Below are positions 25,406-34,816 of a stretch of 64,000 bases of DNA, one piece after another (the first letter of the stretch is position 1; every line of letters starts with the position of its first letter). The notes beneath the pieces are model-generated. The model had not been told where the DNA came from. It was given only the letters and a program-made list of their open reading frames with translations, and did no database searches. A program made the position numbers and the translations under genes. Source of the stretch: JAWWOL01 sp033851545 (lineage in GTDB: Bacteria > Actinomycetota > Actinomycetes > JAWWOL01); contig JAWWOO010000040.1 of NCBI GenBank assembly GCA_033851545.1, positions 1 through 64,000 on the forward strand. Direction: 5' to 3'.

Positions 25406-25439
25406 CGGCGCCTCGTGGACCTCGGTCCGCGGGGCGCCG
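25406..25439. terminator. Bidirectional hairpin between exporter and ACT gene
   Basis: Outer stem CGGCGCC (25406-25412) with GGCGCCG (25433-25439) and an inner GGAC/GTCC stem. It sits between two converging genes and is GC-rich without a clear T-run. Confidence 0.5.
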
Positions 25440-25457
25440 TCGTCGTTCGCGCCGCCG

Positions 25458-26129
25458 TCAGTGGCCGGTGAACGCGGGCAGGCTCAGGTTGGCCGGGCCC
25501 TGGATCGCGGTCAGCACGGTCTCCAGGGTCTTCATCAGCTTGTCCAGCCGCAGGATCTCCGCGTCGTGGAACGCGGGCCCCTCGGCCCGCCCGACCAGCA
25601 CCACGCCGACCCCTGTCACCGCCGCCACCGCGAGCTCGGCGTTGAGGCCTTCTGGCAGGTTGAACGAGCCGTAGCGGGCGACCCGGCTCGATCGCATCGG
25701 CTGCCGGCCGCTCCAGGTGACGTCCGGCGCCCACGCCGTACGGGACCGGGCTGCCGGGTCGTCCGTTGCGAAGCCCAGCGCCCAGTCGGCCGCGAGGATG
25801 CGCGGGCAGGCGTCGGTCAGCACGTCGAGGGTCCGGCCGGGCTCGCGGGCGAGCGAGGAGATCAGGTCGAGCTCCGGGCTGCTGTCCTTGGTCATGCCGG
25901 AGCGGCGCAGACCGAGCACGACCACGCCGGGTACGCCGCGGAGGGCGATCAGCAGCGCGTCGAGCTGGTCCGGCTCGCCGTCGAGGAGCAGGTGGTCGAC
26001 CGCCTCGGTCAGCCGGCCGCCCAGCACGTCGATCGCTCGGACGTCGATGCCGCGGGCGGCGATGAGACCAGTGATCGTGGCCAGCATGCCCGGTCGGTCA
26101 GGCACCGCCACACGCAGCGAGAAGAGCAT
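25458..26129 (-). CDS. ACT-domain protein
   Basis: A 223-residue cytosolic protein starting at ATG 26129. Residues 1-75 are an ACT domain (FSLRVAVPDRPGMLATITGLIAARGIDV, then VLGGRLTEAVDHLLLDG), the ligand-binding fold that usually binds amino acids. The second half (about 100-215) has a GAF-like look (ALGFATDD, RVARYGSFNLPEGLNAELAV, VGVVLVGRAEGPAFHDAEILRLDKL). It stands alone. It is probably a small-molecule sensor, with partner unknown. Confidence 0.75.
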   Translation of the reverse strand: MLFSLRVAVPDRPGMLATITGLIAARGIDVRAIDVLGGRLTEAVDHLLLDGEPDQLDALLIALRGVPGVVVLGLRRSGMTKDSSPELDLISSLAREPGRTLDVLTDACPRILAADWALGFATDDPAARSRTAWAPDVTWSGRQPMRSSRVARYGSFNLPEGLNAELAVAAVTGVGVVLVGRAEGPAFHDAEILRLDKLMKTLETVLTAIQGPANLSLPAFTGH

Positions 26130-26286
26130 GGTCCGTCCCCGTTTCTGAAGGTCACCGCTACTTCGGCACGCGATGTGTCCGGGCGGTAACAACCAGGGAA
26201 CGTTCGGGCTACATGATCATGAAGTTGAGCGGGCAAACGGGTGACGGCCACATGCCCGTATTAGGCCGCGGAGGTAGCGTCGAGTC

Positions 26287-27048
26287 ATGACTTCACGCCT
26301 GGACGGTACGGTCGCGCTGGTCACCGGCGCCAGCTCAGGAATCGGCGAGGCCACGGCTGTCGCCCTCGCGGCAGAGGGCGCATCCGTTGCGATCGCCGCC
26401 CGCCGACGGGACCGGCTCGACATCCTCGCCGACAAGATCCGGGGCGAGGGCGGCACGGTCCTCGTGCTGGAGGCCGACATCACCGAGCAGGAGCAGGCGG
26501 TCGGCGTCGTCGAGCGGACGGTGGCCGAGCTCGGCCGGCTGGACACGCTGGTCAACAACGCCGGCCTGATGCTGCTCGGCCCGGCGGTGGGTGCCGACAC
26601 CGCCGAGTGGTCCCGGATGGTGCAGATCAACCTGCTGGCATTGATGTGGTGCTCGCACGCAGCGCTGCCCCATCTGCTTGCCGCGGCCGAGCAGGACCCG
26701 CGCCGGGTCGCCGACCTGGTCAACATCAGCTCGGTCGCCGGCCGGTTCCCGCGCAGCGGCAGCGCTGCCTACAACGCGACCAAGCACGGGGTGACCGGGT
26801 TCAGCGAGGCGCTCCGGCAGGAGGTCACCCAGCGTCACGTGCGGGTGTCGCTGGTCGAGCCGGGCGCCGTCTCCACCGAGCTGGCCGGTCACAACAAGCC
26901 CGAGATCCTGCAAGGCATTCGGGCCAGGTTCGGCGATCTGGACCGCCTGCAGGCGGAGGACATCGCGGAGGCGGTGTCGTTCCTGGTCACCCGACCGCGG
27001 CACATGGCGATCAACGAGATCCTGATCCGGCCCACCGAGCAGGTCTGA
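26287..27048 (+). CDS. Classical short-chain dehydrogenase/reductase
   Basis: A 253-residue oxidoreductase. TGASSGIGE (residues 13-21) binds NAD(P), with AARRRDRL suggesting NADP preference; LVNNAGLM, NISSVAGRFPRSGSAAYNATKHG gives the Ser-Tyr-Lys catalytic set. The C-terminal part follows the common DHRS7B/YdfG-like pattern. Substrate unknown. It stands alone upstream of the PPK2 gene. Confidence 0.88.
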   Translation: MTSRLDGTVALVTGASSGIGEATAVALAAEGASVAIAARRRDRLDILADKIRGEGGTVLVLEADITEQEQAVGVVERTVAELGRLDTLVNNAGLMLLGPAVGADTAEWSRMVQINLLALMWCSHAALPHLLAAAEQDPRRVADLVNISSVAGRFPRSGSAAYNATKHGVTGFSEALRQEVTQRHVRVSLVEPGAVSTELAGHNKPEILQGIRARFGDLDRLQAEDIAEAVSFLVTRPRHMAINEILIRPTEQV

Positions 27049-27157
27049 CTCAGTCCCGTCCTTCACCCGCACGCTCGGCGGTCGTAGTCTGACATCGAGC
27101 GCTCGTTCACGTCCCGGCCCATCCGTCCGGGAAATCCAAACATCGGAGTCCTCCCGA

Positions 27158-28297
27158 GTGACGCCAGTGATTGTCGCGATCGTCGCTGTCGTGCTGGCCA
27201 GCGTGGCAGGTGGCGTGCCTTGGCGCGCCCGGCTCCGGCGGAGGACGTCCGATGCGGTCGAGGAGGCGCCGGACGTGGCCGAGTCCTCCGTCGTTTCGTT
27301 GCCGCTGCCGACGGGCGTGGTCCCCCCCGGAGTGGGCAGGCCCCGGGTCGTGACCGCCTACCCGCTGCCGATCCGATCCGAGCCCGCGTCCACCTCGCAC
27401 CCGGACCTGCGCGGCTACCGGCTGCTGGCCGACACCGAGGACCTCGACGACCCGCTGCTCGTCGGCCCGGACGGGCGGGTCCTCGACACCTGGCGCGAGG
27501 GTTACCCGTACAACGAGCGGATGGCCAGGCCGGAGTACGAGCGGCACAAGCGGCTGCTGCAGATCGAGCTGCTCAAGATGCAGTCGTGGGTCAAGGAGAC
27601 CGGCCAGCGGGTCGTCATCCTGTTCGAGGGGCGCGACGCGGCCGGCAAGGGCGGCACGATCAAGCGCTTCATGGAGCACCTCAACCCGCGCGGCACCCGG
27701 GTCGTGGCGCTCGAGAAGCCCAACACCCGCGAGGCCACCCAGTGGTACTTCCAGCGCTACGCGGCGCACCTGCCATCAGCCGGCGAGATCGTGCTGTTCG
27801 ACCGGTCCTGGTACAACCGGGCCGGGGTCGAGCACGTGATGGGCTTCGCGGACACCGACCAGTACCGCGAGTTCATGCGCCAGGCGCCGCAGTTCGAGCA
27901 GATGCTTGTGCGGGACGGCCTGCTGCTGGTCAAGTACTGGTTCTCGGTGTCGCGGTCGGAACAGCAGACCCGGTTCATCATCCGGCGCATCGACCCGGTG
28001 CGGCAGTGGAAGCTGAGCCCGATCGACCTGGCCTCGCTGGACAAGTGGGACGACTACACCGAGGCCAAGGAGGCGATGTTCTTCTACACCGACACGTCGC
28101 ACGCGCCCTGGACCGTGGTCAAGAGCAACGACAAGAAGCGGGCCCGGATCGAGGCCATGCGGCACGTGCTGTCACGACTGGACTACACCGACAAGGACGT
28201 CGAAATCGTCGGCCAGCCCGACCCGGCCATCGTGGGCCCGGCTGCCTACGTGCTGGAGACCGGTGAGCGGGCCGACCGCTCGTTCCCTCCGCTGTAG
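27158..28297 (+). CDS. ppk2: Polyphosphate kinase 2 family protein with N-terminal hydrophobic segment
   Basis: A 379-residue kinase with a GTG start. The PPK2 core (about 110-360) shows VVILFEGRDAAGKGGTIKRF (Walker A), PNTREATQWYFQRY, VLFDRSWYNRAGVEHVMGF (Walker B region), RFIIRRIDPVRQWKLSPID, KWDDYTEAKEAMFFYTD and WTVVKSNDKKRARI. It moves phosphate between polyphosphate and nucleotides. Unusually, residues 1-20 are hydrophobic (VIVAIVAVVLASVAGGV) and lead to a linker of about 90 residues, so it may be membrane-tethered. A DUF202 membrane protein gene follows 30 bp later. Confidence 0.92.
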   Translation: MTPVIVAIVAVVLASVAGGVPWRARLRRRTSDAVEEAPDVAESSVVSLPLPTGVVPPGVGRPRVVTAYPLPIRSEPASTSHPDLRGYRLLADTEDLDDPLLVGPDGRVLDTWREGYPYNERMARPEYERHKRLLQIELLKMQSWVKETGQRVVILFEGRDAAGKGGTIKRFMEHLNPRGTRVVALEKPNTREATQWYFQRYAAHLPSAGEIVLFDRSWYNRAGVEHVMGFADTDQYREFMRQAPQFEQMLVRDGLLLVKYWFSVSRSEQQTRFIIRRIDPVRQWKLSPIDLASLDKWDDYTEAKEAMFFYTDTSHAPWTVVKSNDKKRARIEAMRHVLSRLDYTDKDVEIVGQPDPAIVGPAAYVLETGERADRSFPPL

Positions 28298-28327
28298 CCG
28301 CGCGGTGACCCGGCCGGCGAGCCTGCG

Positions 28328-28669
28328 GTGAGCGCCGAGGACCCTCAGGAACCGGACCCCCGGATGAGCCTCGCCGCTGAACGGACCTACCTCGCCCAGC
28401 TGCGTACGGGGCTCGCCCTGCTGGCCGGCGGCGTCGCGGTGGCAGGGGCGTTGCCCGACGCCGGCGGCCAGGTGCTGCGGCGCATCATGGGGTTCGTCCT
28501 CGTCCTGCTCGGTGCGGCGATGGTCGCCTCGGCGCGGCCGCGCTGGAAGGCGGTCGACCGGGCCATCCGGCGAGGCGAGCCGCTCCCGCCGAGCCGGGTC
28601 GCGGCAGCAGTCGGCTGGGTGCTCACCGGGGTCGCTGTCGCCGCCGCGGTGGTCGTGCTGCTCGTCTGA
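28328..28669 (+). CDS. DUF202 membrane protein
   Basis: A 113-residue protein with a GTG start. It has LAAERTYLAQLRTGLALLAGG, the ERT.LA..RT signature of DUF202, and three TM helices. It lies 30 bp after the PPK2 gene on the same strand, so likely shares its transcript. DUF202 domains also occur fused to VTC-type polyphosphate proteins in eukaryotes, which makes a polyphosphate link plausible but unproven here. Confidence 0.82.
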   Translation: MSAEDPQEPDPRMSLAAERTYLAQLRTGLALLAGGVAVAGALPDAGGQVLRRIMGFVLVLLGAAMVASARPRWKAVDRAIRRGEPLPPSRVAAAVGWVLTGVAVAAAVVVLLV

Positions 28670-28819
28670 CCGGCCCCACTTTCCTTTGTGGCCAGGGCGT
28701 CATAGTCCGAACTGACCCCGGCCAGCGGCCCGGTCAACGCCTCAACCGTTGATCCACTTCCACCGATCCACTGTTCGTACGCTCGGCGATCCCGCCGGGC
28801 GGGTGGATCGGGGACTGTC

Positions 28820-29290
28820 GTGTCGCGTGTGCCAGGGTTCGCCGTGGTCGGGAAGTTGGGCCTGCCAATGGCGGCGGCCGCCGTCGGCCTGGCCCTGTTG
28901 TCGTCGGGCCCCTGGGCGGTCGCAAGCGGCAAGCCGGCTTCCACCGTCTCAGGCAAGCTCTCCGCCCGGAGCGCTGACTCCAACGTCGCAGTCAGCATTC
29001 CGTCCGTGGTCTTCGGTCAGTCCGATGGCCTGCCGCGGACGCTGACATCCGGTACGTACCAAGCAGTTTTCGACGTCTGGCTGGCCGCGGGTAGTCACGC
29101 GGCCGTCGCGTCGGTGACCACGACAGCCGGTCACCTCAGCGGCTGTCATGCCCTGCCCCTGCACCCGGCAGCGGTCACCAAGCTGCGCTGCACGCTCGTC
29201 CTGTCACACGCGCGGTCCCTGACCCTGACCGTGCGCACATCCGTTGCAGGGCAAGGCTTTCAGCGCTCCTACGAGCACGACGCACGCTGA
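28820..29290 (+). CDS. Small secreted protein of unknown function
   Basis: A 156-residue protein with GTG start and a signal peptide (GKLGLPMAAAAVGLALLSSGPWAVAS). The mature part is beta-rich (GTYQAVFDVWLAAGSHAAVASVT, LTLTVRTSVAG) with one Cys pair (SGCHAL, LRCTLV) that could form a disulfide. No family recognised. It converges with the CHAD/CYTH gene (3 bp apart). Confidence 0.5.
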   Translation: MSRVPGFAVVGKLGLPMAAAAVGLALLSSGPWAVASGKPASTVSGKLSARSADSNVAVSIPSVVFGQSDGLPRTLTSGTYQAVFDVWLAAGSHAAVASVTTTAGHLSGCHALPLHPAAVTKLRCTLVLSHARSLTLTVRTSVAGQGFQRSYEHDAR

Positions 29291-29293
29291 CCG

Positions 29294-30793
29294 TCAGCGG
29301 CCGAGCCGCTTGACCTTGCGCAGCGCCGCCGCGAAAAGGCGCTCGGCGTCGAGGCCGCGCATCTCCTCCCGGGCCAGCAGGTAGCCATACGTGAACCCGT
29401 TGCCGCCGGCGGCCCCCGTACGCGCAGCGAAGTCCCTGAGCAGCACTGCCAGCACGGCACCGTCGTGCCGGTCGCCGAGGGTCTCCTGCAGCTGCTCCAT
29501 CTGCCGGCTCACGGCCTCCGCGTCCTTGGCGTCGTGCAGCGCATAGACATCAGCGGCGTAGCGGGCCCGCTTGGCAGCGCGTCGAGTGTCGTGCAACGCC
29601 AGGTCGCGCCTCGGGGTGGCCTCGGTTGCCAGTGCTGCCTGTCCCTTGCGCCGGACCTTGACGATCGCCTTGTCGACGAGCGCTGCGGCCTCCTTGCTCG
29701 CGCGGCCGGCGGCCCGCTCCGATAGGGGCGGATCGGCGAGGAAGGCGTCGAGATGTTCGAGAAGCTCGATGTAGTCGGCACTCTCGAGATAGTCGCGGGC
29801 CTCGCGCTTGGTGGCGAAGTAGGTGTCGCCCATCCAGGATTCGACGTCGTGTCGGACCGCACCCATGACCAGCTCGACCGGCAGCTCGTCGAGTGCCGAG
29901 CGCATCCGGGCGAGCAGGACCTCGGCGTCGCGTTCGTGGCCGAGGACCTCGGCGAGCCGGCGGAGTCCGTCCTCGAGGGCGACGTGCGCGTCCCCGGTGA
30001 ACAACGGGTCGAACGTCTTGAGCGCGCTGCGCAGCCGCCGGCTGGAGACCCGCATCCGGTGCACGGCGTCCGGGCGGTCCAGTCGTACGGCCGGATCGGT
30101 TGACAGCAAGGCGTTCTGCTGGTTGCGCAGGTAAGCCAGGACCAGGTCTCCGGCTGCCGTCTTCTTGCCCGTGAGGTCGACTTTGTCCGGCCGTCCGCTG
30201 ACCCCGAGCGTCCGGGCCAGCTTGGAGCCCGAGCCGGAGGGCTGGGCGCCGGCCGCGACCAGCAGTTCGCCGACCTGGTCGAGGTGGGCCCGCTCGCCCT
30301 CGACGAGCTCGACCTCGATCTCACGCCAGGTGCTGACCTCGAGGACCTCGCCCAGCTTCTCCCCGGTCACGGAGTCGTCGGCGACCTCGACTAGGACCTG
30401 CCCGTCGGCGCCGCGCAGCCGGAGCGCCGTACGGGACGTCGTCAGGCGGGCAACCGGCGCCAGATCGGCGGCGCGCGTGGTCGCGGCGACCAGCCGGCTC
30501 AGGGGCTCCGGCACGGTGAGCTCGTCGGTCCAGGGTTCGCGCAGCTCGGTGCGTTCGCCCTTGCCGACGGGCAGCTTGAGGTGCCAGCCCTGGTCACCGC
30601 CGCCGGTACGCCGGCGCAGGGTGATCCTGCGGTGGGCCAGGCGCAGGTCGGCGGTGTCGAAGTAGATGGCCTCCAGCTGGAGCACCTCGGTCTCGACCTC
30701 GTTCGCCCCCGCGATGGCGGTGTCGAGCGCTGGCAGCACGTACGACGGCGGGACGTCGTACTTCTGCTCGATCTCGGTGTGGACGTCGGTCAT
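29294..30793 (-). CDS. CYTH-CHAD domain protein
   Basis: A 499-residue cytosolic protein starting at ATG 30793; the open frame upstream is a shadow. Residues about 5-200 are a CYTH domain (EIEQKYDV with the ExExK metal site, EAIYFDTADLRLAHRRITLRRRTGG, WREIEVELVEG), and residues about 220-490 are a His-rich CHAD helical domain (VHRMRVSSRRLRSALKTF, LGHERDAEVLLARM, LHDTRRAAKRARYAADVY, LQETLGDRHDGAV). CYTH domains hydrolyse triphosphates and CHAD domains bind polyphosphate. With PPK2 less than 2 kb away this hints at a polyphosphate-handling neighbourhood. Confidence 0.92.
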   Translation of the reverse strand: MTDVHTEIEQKYDVPPSYVLPALDTAIAGANEVETEVLQLEAIYFDTADLRLAHRRITLRRRTGGGDQGWHLKLPVGKGERTELREPWTDELTVPEPLSRLVAATTRAADLAPVARLTTSRTALRLRGADGQVLVEVADDSVTGEKLGEVLEVSTWREIEVELVEGERAHLDQVGELLVAAGAQPSGSGSKLARTLGVSGRPDKVDLTGKKTAAGDLVLAYLRNQQNALLSTDPAVRLDRPDAVHRMRVSSRRLRSALKTFDPLFTGDAHVALEDGLRRLAEVLGHERDAEVLLARMRSALDELPVELVMGAVRHDVESWMGDTYFATKREARDYLESADYIELLEHLDAFLADPPLSERAAGRASKEAAALVDKAIVKVRRKGQAALATEATPRRDLALHDTRRAAKRARYAADVYALHDAKDAEAVSRQMEQLQETLGDRHDGAVLAVLLRDFAARTGAAGGNGFTYGYLLAREEMRGLDAERLFAAALRKVKRLGR

Positions 30794-30839
30794 CACGACA
30801 TGGTGCCTGACGAAGATGAACGGCGCGACCGGCTGGTGG

Positions 30840-31673
30840 TCACGCGTGCGCGAGGAGCCAGTCCAGGGCGGCCACGGCGGAGCTGAGCACGGAGACGTGC
30901 CCCTCGCCCGGGCGGAGCCAGAGCTCAGCCTTCGGTGTGTGCCCGGCCAGCCACTCGCTGTGCAAGCTCGGCACCATCCGGTCCTCGGCACCGTGCAGGT
31001 AGAGGACGGGACTCTCGATGTCGGTGGGGTCGAAACCCCAGCTGCCCACGTTGGCCACGTCGTCGGCCACGAAGCCGCCCGGGCCGCCGGCCATGGCCGC
31101 GTTGACCACGGTGAGCAGCCAGGACCATTCACCGTTGAGCGCCGCGTGGTCGGCAGGCGTGAAGGTCTCCGGGTCGAACTCGCTGGTGGCGAGGTAGCGC
31201 TCCAGTGCCGCTGGTCCTTCGCGGGCGGCCCGCAGCTCCGCTGCTCCGCCCGGCGCGAAACCGGCGAACCAATCGAGGCCTTCGGCGCCCCACGGCGCCA
31301 TCCCGGACCCGCAGCCGGTGGCGAGGACCCGGTCCGGCAGCAGCGCGGCACAGGCCAGCGCATGCGGCCCTCCACCGGAGTGGCCCATCACGGCAAAGCG
31401 GTCGATGCCCAGTGCGTCGGCGATCGCGGCCACGTCGCGGGCTGCTGAGGCAACATCCCTGCCGGGACGCGGGGTCGAACCGCCATAGCCCGGCCGGTCG
31501 TACGAGACCCAGCGGATGCCTCGCTCGGCGGAGGCCGGCAGCAACGGTTCGGGCGGGGCGCCGACGTTGGGTGAGCCGTGGTGCCAGAAGACGGTGAGCC
31601 GGGCGTCATCGACCGGGGCGTCGTAGAAGTGCAGCGTGCGGCCGTCGGTCAAGGTCAGGTCGGCTTCGCTCAC
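30840..31673 (-). CDS. Alpha/beta hydrolase
   Basis: A 277-residue cytosolic hydrolase; GTG 31673 chosen, GTG 31676 is one codon earlier and overlaps the stop of the MGMT gene. Oxyanion HHGSPNVG, nucleophile elbow FAVMGHSGGGPHALA, acid HGAEDRMVP and GEGHVSVL catalytic His are all present. It follows the MGMT gene with a 1-bp overlap or 2-bp gap, so is cotranscribed. Substrate unknown. Confidence 0.87.
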   Translation of the reverse strand: MSEADLTLTDGRTLHFYDAPVDDARLTVFWHHGSPNVGAPPEPLLPASAERGIRWVSYDRPGYGGSTPRPGRDVASAARDVAAIADALGIDRFAVMGHSGGGPHALACAALLPDRVLATGCGSGMAPWGAEGLDWFAGFAPGGAAELRAAREGPAALERYLATSEFDPETFTPADHAALNGEWSWLLTVVNAAMAGGPGGFVADDVANVGSWGFDPTDIESPVLYLHGAEDRMVPSLHSEWLAGHTPKAELWLRPGEGHVSVLSSAVAALDWLLAHA

Positions 31674-31675
31674 CA

Positions 31676-32209
31676 CTAGAAGAGCGCGCCCTCGGTGCTG
31701 CGGTGCGCCTGCTCGATGGCCAGCAACCGCAGCTTGGTGCTGACCCCGCCGTGGGCGGAGAACCCGCCGGTCTTGCCGCCGGCAGCGACCACCCGGTGGC
31801 ACGGCACGATGATCGGCCAGGGGTTGTGGCCCATGGCACGACCGACGGCTCGGGCGGCGCCCGGCTCGCCGAGGTCGGCCGCGATCTCGCCGTAGGTCTT
31901 CGTCGCTCCCGGTGGGATCGCACGGATCGCCTCGTACAGCCGTCGGTTGTACGGGCTGATGGCGGCCATGTCGAGCGGCACCCGGGTCAGGTCGCTGTCG
32001 GCACCCTCGGTGAGCGCGACGACGTCGTCGATGACGTGCTGGATGTCCGGCGGGGGCAGGGTTTCCTGCGGGTCCTCGACGTGCCTGGTCAGCCGCTGCC
32101 GGGTGAGCACTTCGGTCGCCTCGGGCAGCTGGAGGGCCAGGATGCCGTCAGGACCCCAGGCCAGGCCGCAGCGGCCGATCGCGGTGTCGAACAGGGTGTA
32201 GGCCGTCAC
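31676..32209 (-). CDS. ogt: Methylated-DNA-protein cysteine methyltransferase
   Basis: A 177-residue repair protein. The active-site PCHRVVAAGGKTGGFS holds the acceptor Cys, preceded by AIPPGATKTYGEIAADLG and ARAVGRAMGHNPWPIIV with the Arg and Asn that flip the base. The N-terminal domain (YTLFDTAIGRCGLAWG) is the Ogt/AdaB type. It removes O6-methylguanine from DNA in a single-use reaction. It is followed without gap by the alpha/beta hydrolase gene and preceded 9 bp away by the cupin gene. Confidence 0.95.
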   Translation of the reverse strand: MTAYTLFDTAIGRCGLAWGPDGILALQLPEATEVLTRQRLTRHVEDPQETLPPPDIQHVIDDVVALTEGADSDLTRVPLDMAAISPYNRRLYEAIRAIPPGATKTYGEIAADLGEPGAARAVGRAMGHNPWPIIVPCHRVVAAGGKTGGFSAHGGVSTKLRLLAIEQAHRSTEGALF

Positions 32210-32218
32210 TCCTCAACC

Positions 32219-32599
32219 TCAGCGCTGCGGCGCCGTTGGGTCAAGTGCATAGTCCGCGTACCCCTGCCAGTCGATCACGACACAGGGCTCTGAGCCGAGC
32301 ACCCACGCGTCATGCCCCGGAGGGATGATGCCGAAGTCGCCCGGACCGAACTCGGTCTCCTCGCCGTCGTTCATGACGACCTTCATCCTCCCCGAGATGA
32401 AGTAGCCGAGGTGGGCCGCTTCGCAGCTGTCGGTCTTGGCGATCGGCTTGATGTGCTCGGACCAACGCCAGCCGGGGAGGAACGTGGCCCGCCCCACGGC
32501 GCCGCCCTTGACGTTGACCAACTCGAGCCGGCCGGTGCCGCCTTCGAACGGGCGGACTTCTTCGGGGGAGTCGAGGCTCATTCGGGTGATTCCAGTCAT
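32219..32599 (-). CDS. Single-domain cupin protein
   Basis: A 126-residue protein with a single conserved beta-barrel: WRWSEHIKPI, AHLGYFISGRMKVVMNDGEE and FGPGDFGIIPPGHDAWV match the two cupin motifs. One metal His is in SEHIKPI and another is IPPGHDAW. Role unknown; small cupins of this type often occur as regulators or stress proteins. It heads a short operon with MGMT and the hydrolase (9-bp gap). Confidence 0.8.
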   Translation of the reverse strand: MTGITRMSLDSPEEVRPFEGGTGRLELVNVKGGAVGRATFLPGWRWSEHIKPIAKTDSCEAAHLGYFISGRMKVVMNDGEETEFGPGDFGIIPPGHDAWVLGSEPCVVIDWQGYADYALDPTAPQR

Positions 32600-32900
32600 G
32601 CTGCGCCTCCTGAAGAGGGGTTGATGCTAAGCCCCGGGCCAGGCGAGCGCAACCAGCATCTGGCGGAGGCGGCACAGTCCTATGCCTTGACACCTCAGAC
32701 GCCGGGGTCGACCGTCATATCCGGTGACAAAGCCATATTTCGCGGGCCAGTCGAGCCGCGCGCCGCCTCGGCCTCCTGCACATTCCAGCCAAGGAAGAGC
32801 GACTCGCGAACCGAAGTCTCTCGGTCGGCAGTGATCCCCTCGCGTCGCGCTCCGTCCGCGAACCGACCGGCGTGACACCACGCCGGGAAGGAGCAACGAC
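32600..32900. other. Intergenic region without recognised gene
   Basis: About 300 bp between the divergent cupin and secreted carboxylesterase genes. A TTGACA hexamer lies at 32687-32692, but I find no -10 at proper spacing. GGGAAGGAG just before 32901 is the ribosome binding site of the carboxylesterase. Nothing else is recognised. Confidence 0.4.
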
Positions 32901-34541
32901 ATGTCTCCACGACCGTACCGACGCTTCGCGCGCACCCTGGTCACAGCCGCAGCGGTCCAGGGGCTGGTGCTCGGCTTCGCTGCGCAGGCCGACGCCGTCT
33001 CCTCCGCGGGCGGCCGCACGGCCGCGTCCACGGCGCACGCGTCGGCAGGACTGGTCGTGCAGACCGCGCAGGGCAAGGTGCGAGGTGTCGCGCGGGGCGC
33101 CGTGCGCACGTACCAAGGGATCCCGTACGCCGCACCCCCCGTGGGGGCGTTGCGCTGGCAGCCGCCACAGCCGGCCGCGAGTTGGTCCGGTGTCCGTGCC
33201 GCGAACAAGCCGGGCAACGAGTGCGTGCAGTCGGCGGTGTTCTGGCGGCCCGGCTCACCGGCGAGCTGGCACGAGGACTGCCTCTACCTCAACGTCTGGA
33301 GGCCCGCGCATGCGCGCGGCAAGCTCCCCGTGCTCGTGTGGTTCCACGGCGGCGGCTGGGTGAACGGCGCGGGCACGGACGTGATGCCGTCGCGGCTGAC
33401 CGCTGCCGGCAACATCGTCGTGACGATCAACTACCGGCTCGGTGCGATGGGCTACCTCTCGCTGCCCGGGCTGGACGCGCAGTCGGCCGATGGCAAGTCG
33501 AGCGGACAGTACGGCGACCTCGACAAGATCCAGGCGTTGCGGTGGGTTCAGCAGAACATCGCCGCGTTCGGGGGCAACGCCGGGAAGGTCACGGTGGCCG
33601 GGCAGTCGGCCGGCGCCGGCTCTGTCTGCTGGCTGATGGCCTCCCCGACTGCCGCCAACCTGTTCGATCGCGCGGTCGTCGAGAGCATCGGCGACTGCAA
33701 CGAGATCAGTCACGAGGAAGCCGCGAAGCGCGGCACCTCGTTCGCGACGGCGATCGGCTGCACCGACGCCGCGACCGTGATCAGCTGCCTGCGCAGCAAG
33801 AGTCCCGCGGAGATCATCGACGCGCAGGCGACGAGCAATGTCGCGTGGCGGCCCGTCGTCGGCGGCAGCGCGCAGCCGATCCCACTCACCCAGGCGTTCT
33901 CCACCGGCCACTTCAACCAGGTGCCAGTGATCATGGGCAACACGAGGCACGAGACACGCGCCTTCGTCTACGAGGGCAACGACCTGGTGCGGCAGCCGCT
34001 CACCGCCTCCACCTACGAAGCGCAGACGCGGGCGACGTACGGGGCGGCGAAGGCCGACCAGGTGCTCGCCGAGTACCCGGTCAGCGCGTACGGCTCCGCC
34101 GGTCTCGCTTCGGCCGCAGTCTCGACCGACTCGGGCTTTGCGTGCCCGTCGATCGGCGTCGAGGACTCGCTGTCATCGTGGGTGCGGACGTACACCTACG
34201 AGTTCCGTGACGAGACGACGCCGCTGCGTCCGTACATGGTGATCCCGCCGTCGTTCCCGACCGGGTCCATGCACACGGGCGAGGTGCCGTACATCTGGCA
34301 GAGCACCACCGCCACGCCTCTGACGCGCACACAACTCCGGCTGGCCAAGCTCATGACGGGCTACTGGTCCCGCTTCGCGAAGTTCGGCACGCCGAACCGT
34401 CACAACCTGCCGACGTGGCCGCGCTACACCACGCCGGACCGGCTGCGCATCACGTTCCTCGCGGGCGGCAAGACCGCCGTCATCAACGGCTCGCAGTACG
34501 GTACCGACCACCACTGCGGTTTCTGGGCAACGATGTCGTGA
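32901..34541 (+). CDS. Secreted type B carboxylesterase
   Basis: A 546-residue exported esterase. Residues 1-32 form a signal peptide (RRFARTLVTAAAVQGLVLGFAAQADA). The carboxylesterase pattern is clear: VRTYQGIPYAAPPVGALRW, EDCLYLNVWRP, LVWFHGGGWVNG oxyanion hole, NYRLGAMGYLSLPG, LRWVQQNIAAFGGNAGKVTVAGQSAGAGSV with the nucleophile Ser, and HTGEVPYIW with the catalytic His. It hydrolyses carboxylic esters outside the cell. It is distinct from the cytosolic relative at 47387 in the catabolic island, and sits 275 bp before the tRNA-Lys gene. Confidence 0.9.
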   Translation: MSPRPYRRFARTLVTAAAVQGLVLGFAAQADAVSSAGGRTAASTAHASAGLVVQTAQGKVRGVARGAVRTYQGIPYAAPPVGALRWQPPQPAASWSGVRAANKPGNECVQSAVFWRPGSPASWHEDCLYLNVWRPAHARGKLPVLVWFHGGGWVNGAGTDVMPSRLTAAGNIVVTINYRLGAMGYLSLPGLDAQSADGKSSGQYGDLDKIQALRWVQQNIAAFGGNAGKVTVAGQSAGAGSVCWLMASPTAANLFDRAVVESIGDCNEISHEEAAKRGTSFATAIGCTDAATVISCLRSKSPAEIIDAQATSNVAWRPVVGGSAQPIPLTQAFSTGHFNQVPVIMGNTRHETRAFVYEGNDLVRQPLTASTYEAQTRATYGAAKADQVLAEYPVSAYGSAGLASAAVSTDSGFACPSIGVEDSLSSWVRTYTYEFRDETTPLRPYMVIPPSFPTGSMHTGEVPYIWQSTTATPLTRTQLRLAKLMTGYWSRFAKFGTPNRHNLPTWPRYTTPDRLRITFLAGGKTAVINGSQYGTDHHCGFWATMS

Positions 34542-34816
34542 CTAGTTCCGTCGAGGGAGCGACCACGGCGTCCACCGCGTGACCTCAATGACACCGCTCG
34601 GCACGAGCCTCCCTTCACTGGTGACACCCCGCAGGGACCGGACATGATCTTCATCGAGGATCAGCTCGTCGCCATCGTCTGACAGCGGCCCTGCCGGACG
34701 TCGCCATGGCATGACGGCAGCCGAGCCGTCGCCGACACCCACCACCCCTTCGGGTACTCTGACCTGGTTGTCCTCGGGATCTCCCTACGCTTGACCCAGG
34801 GTTGTTCCCGTACGCC

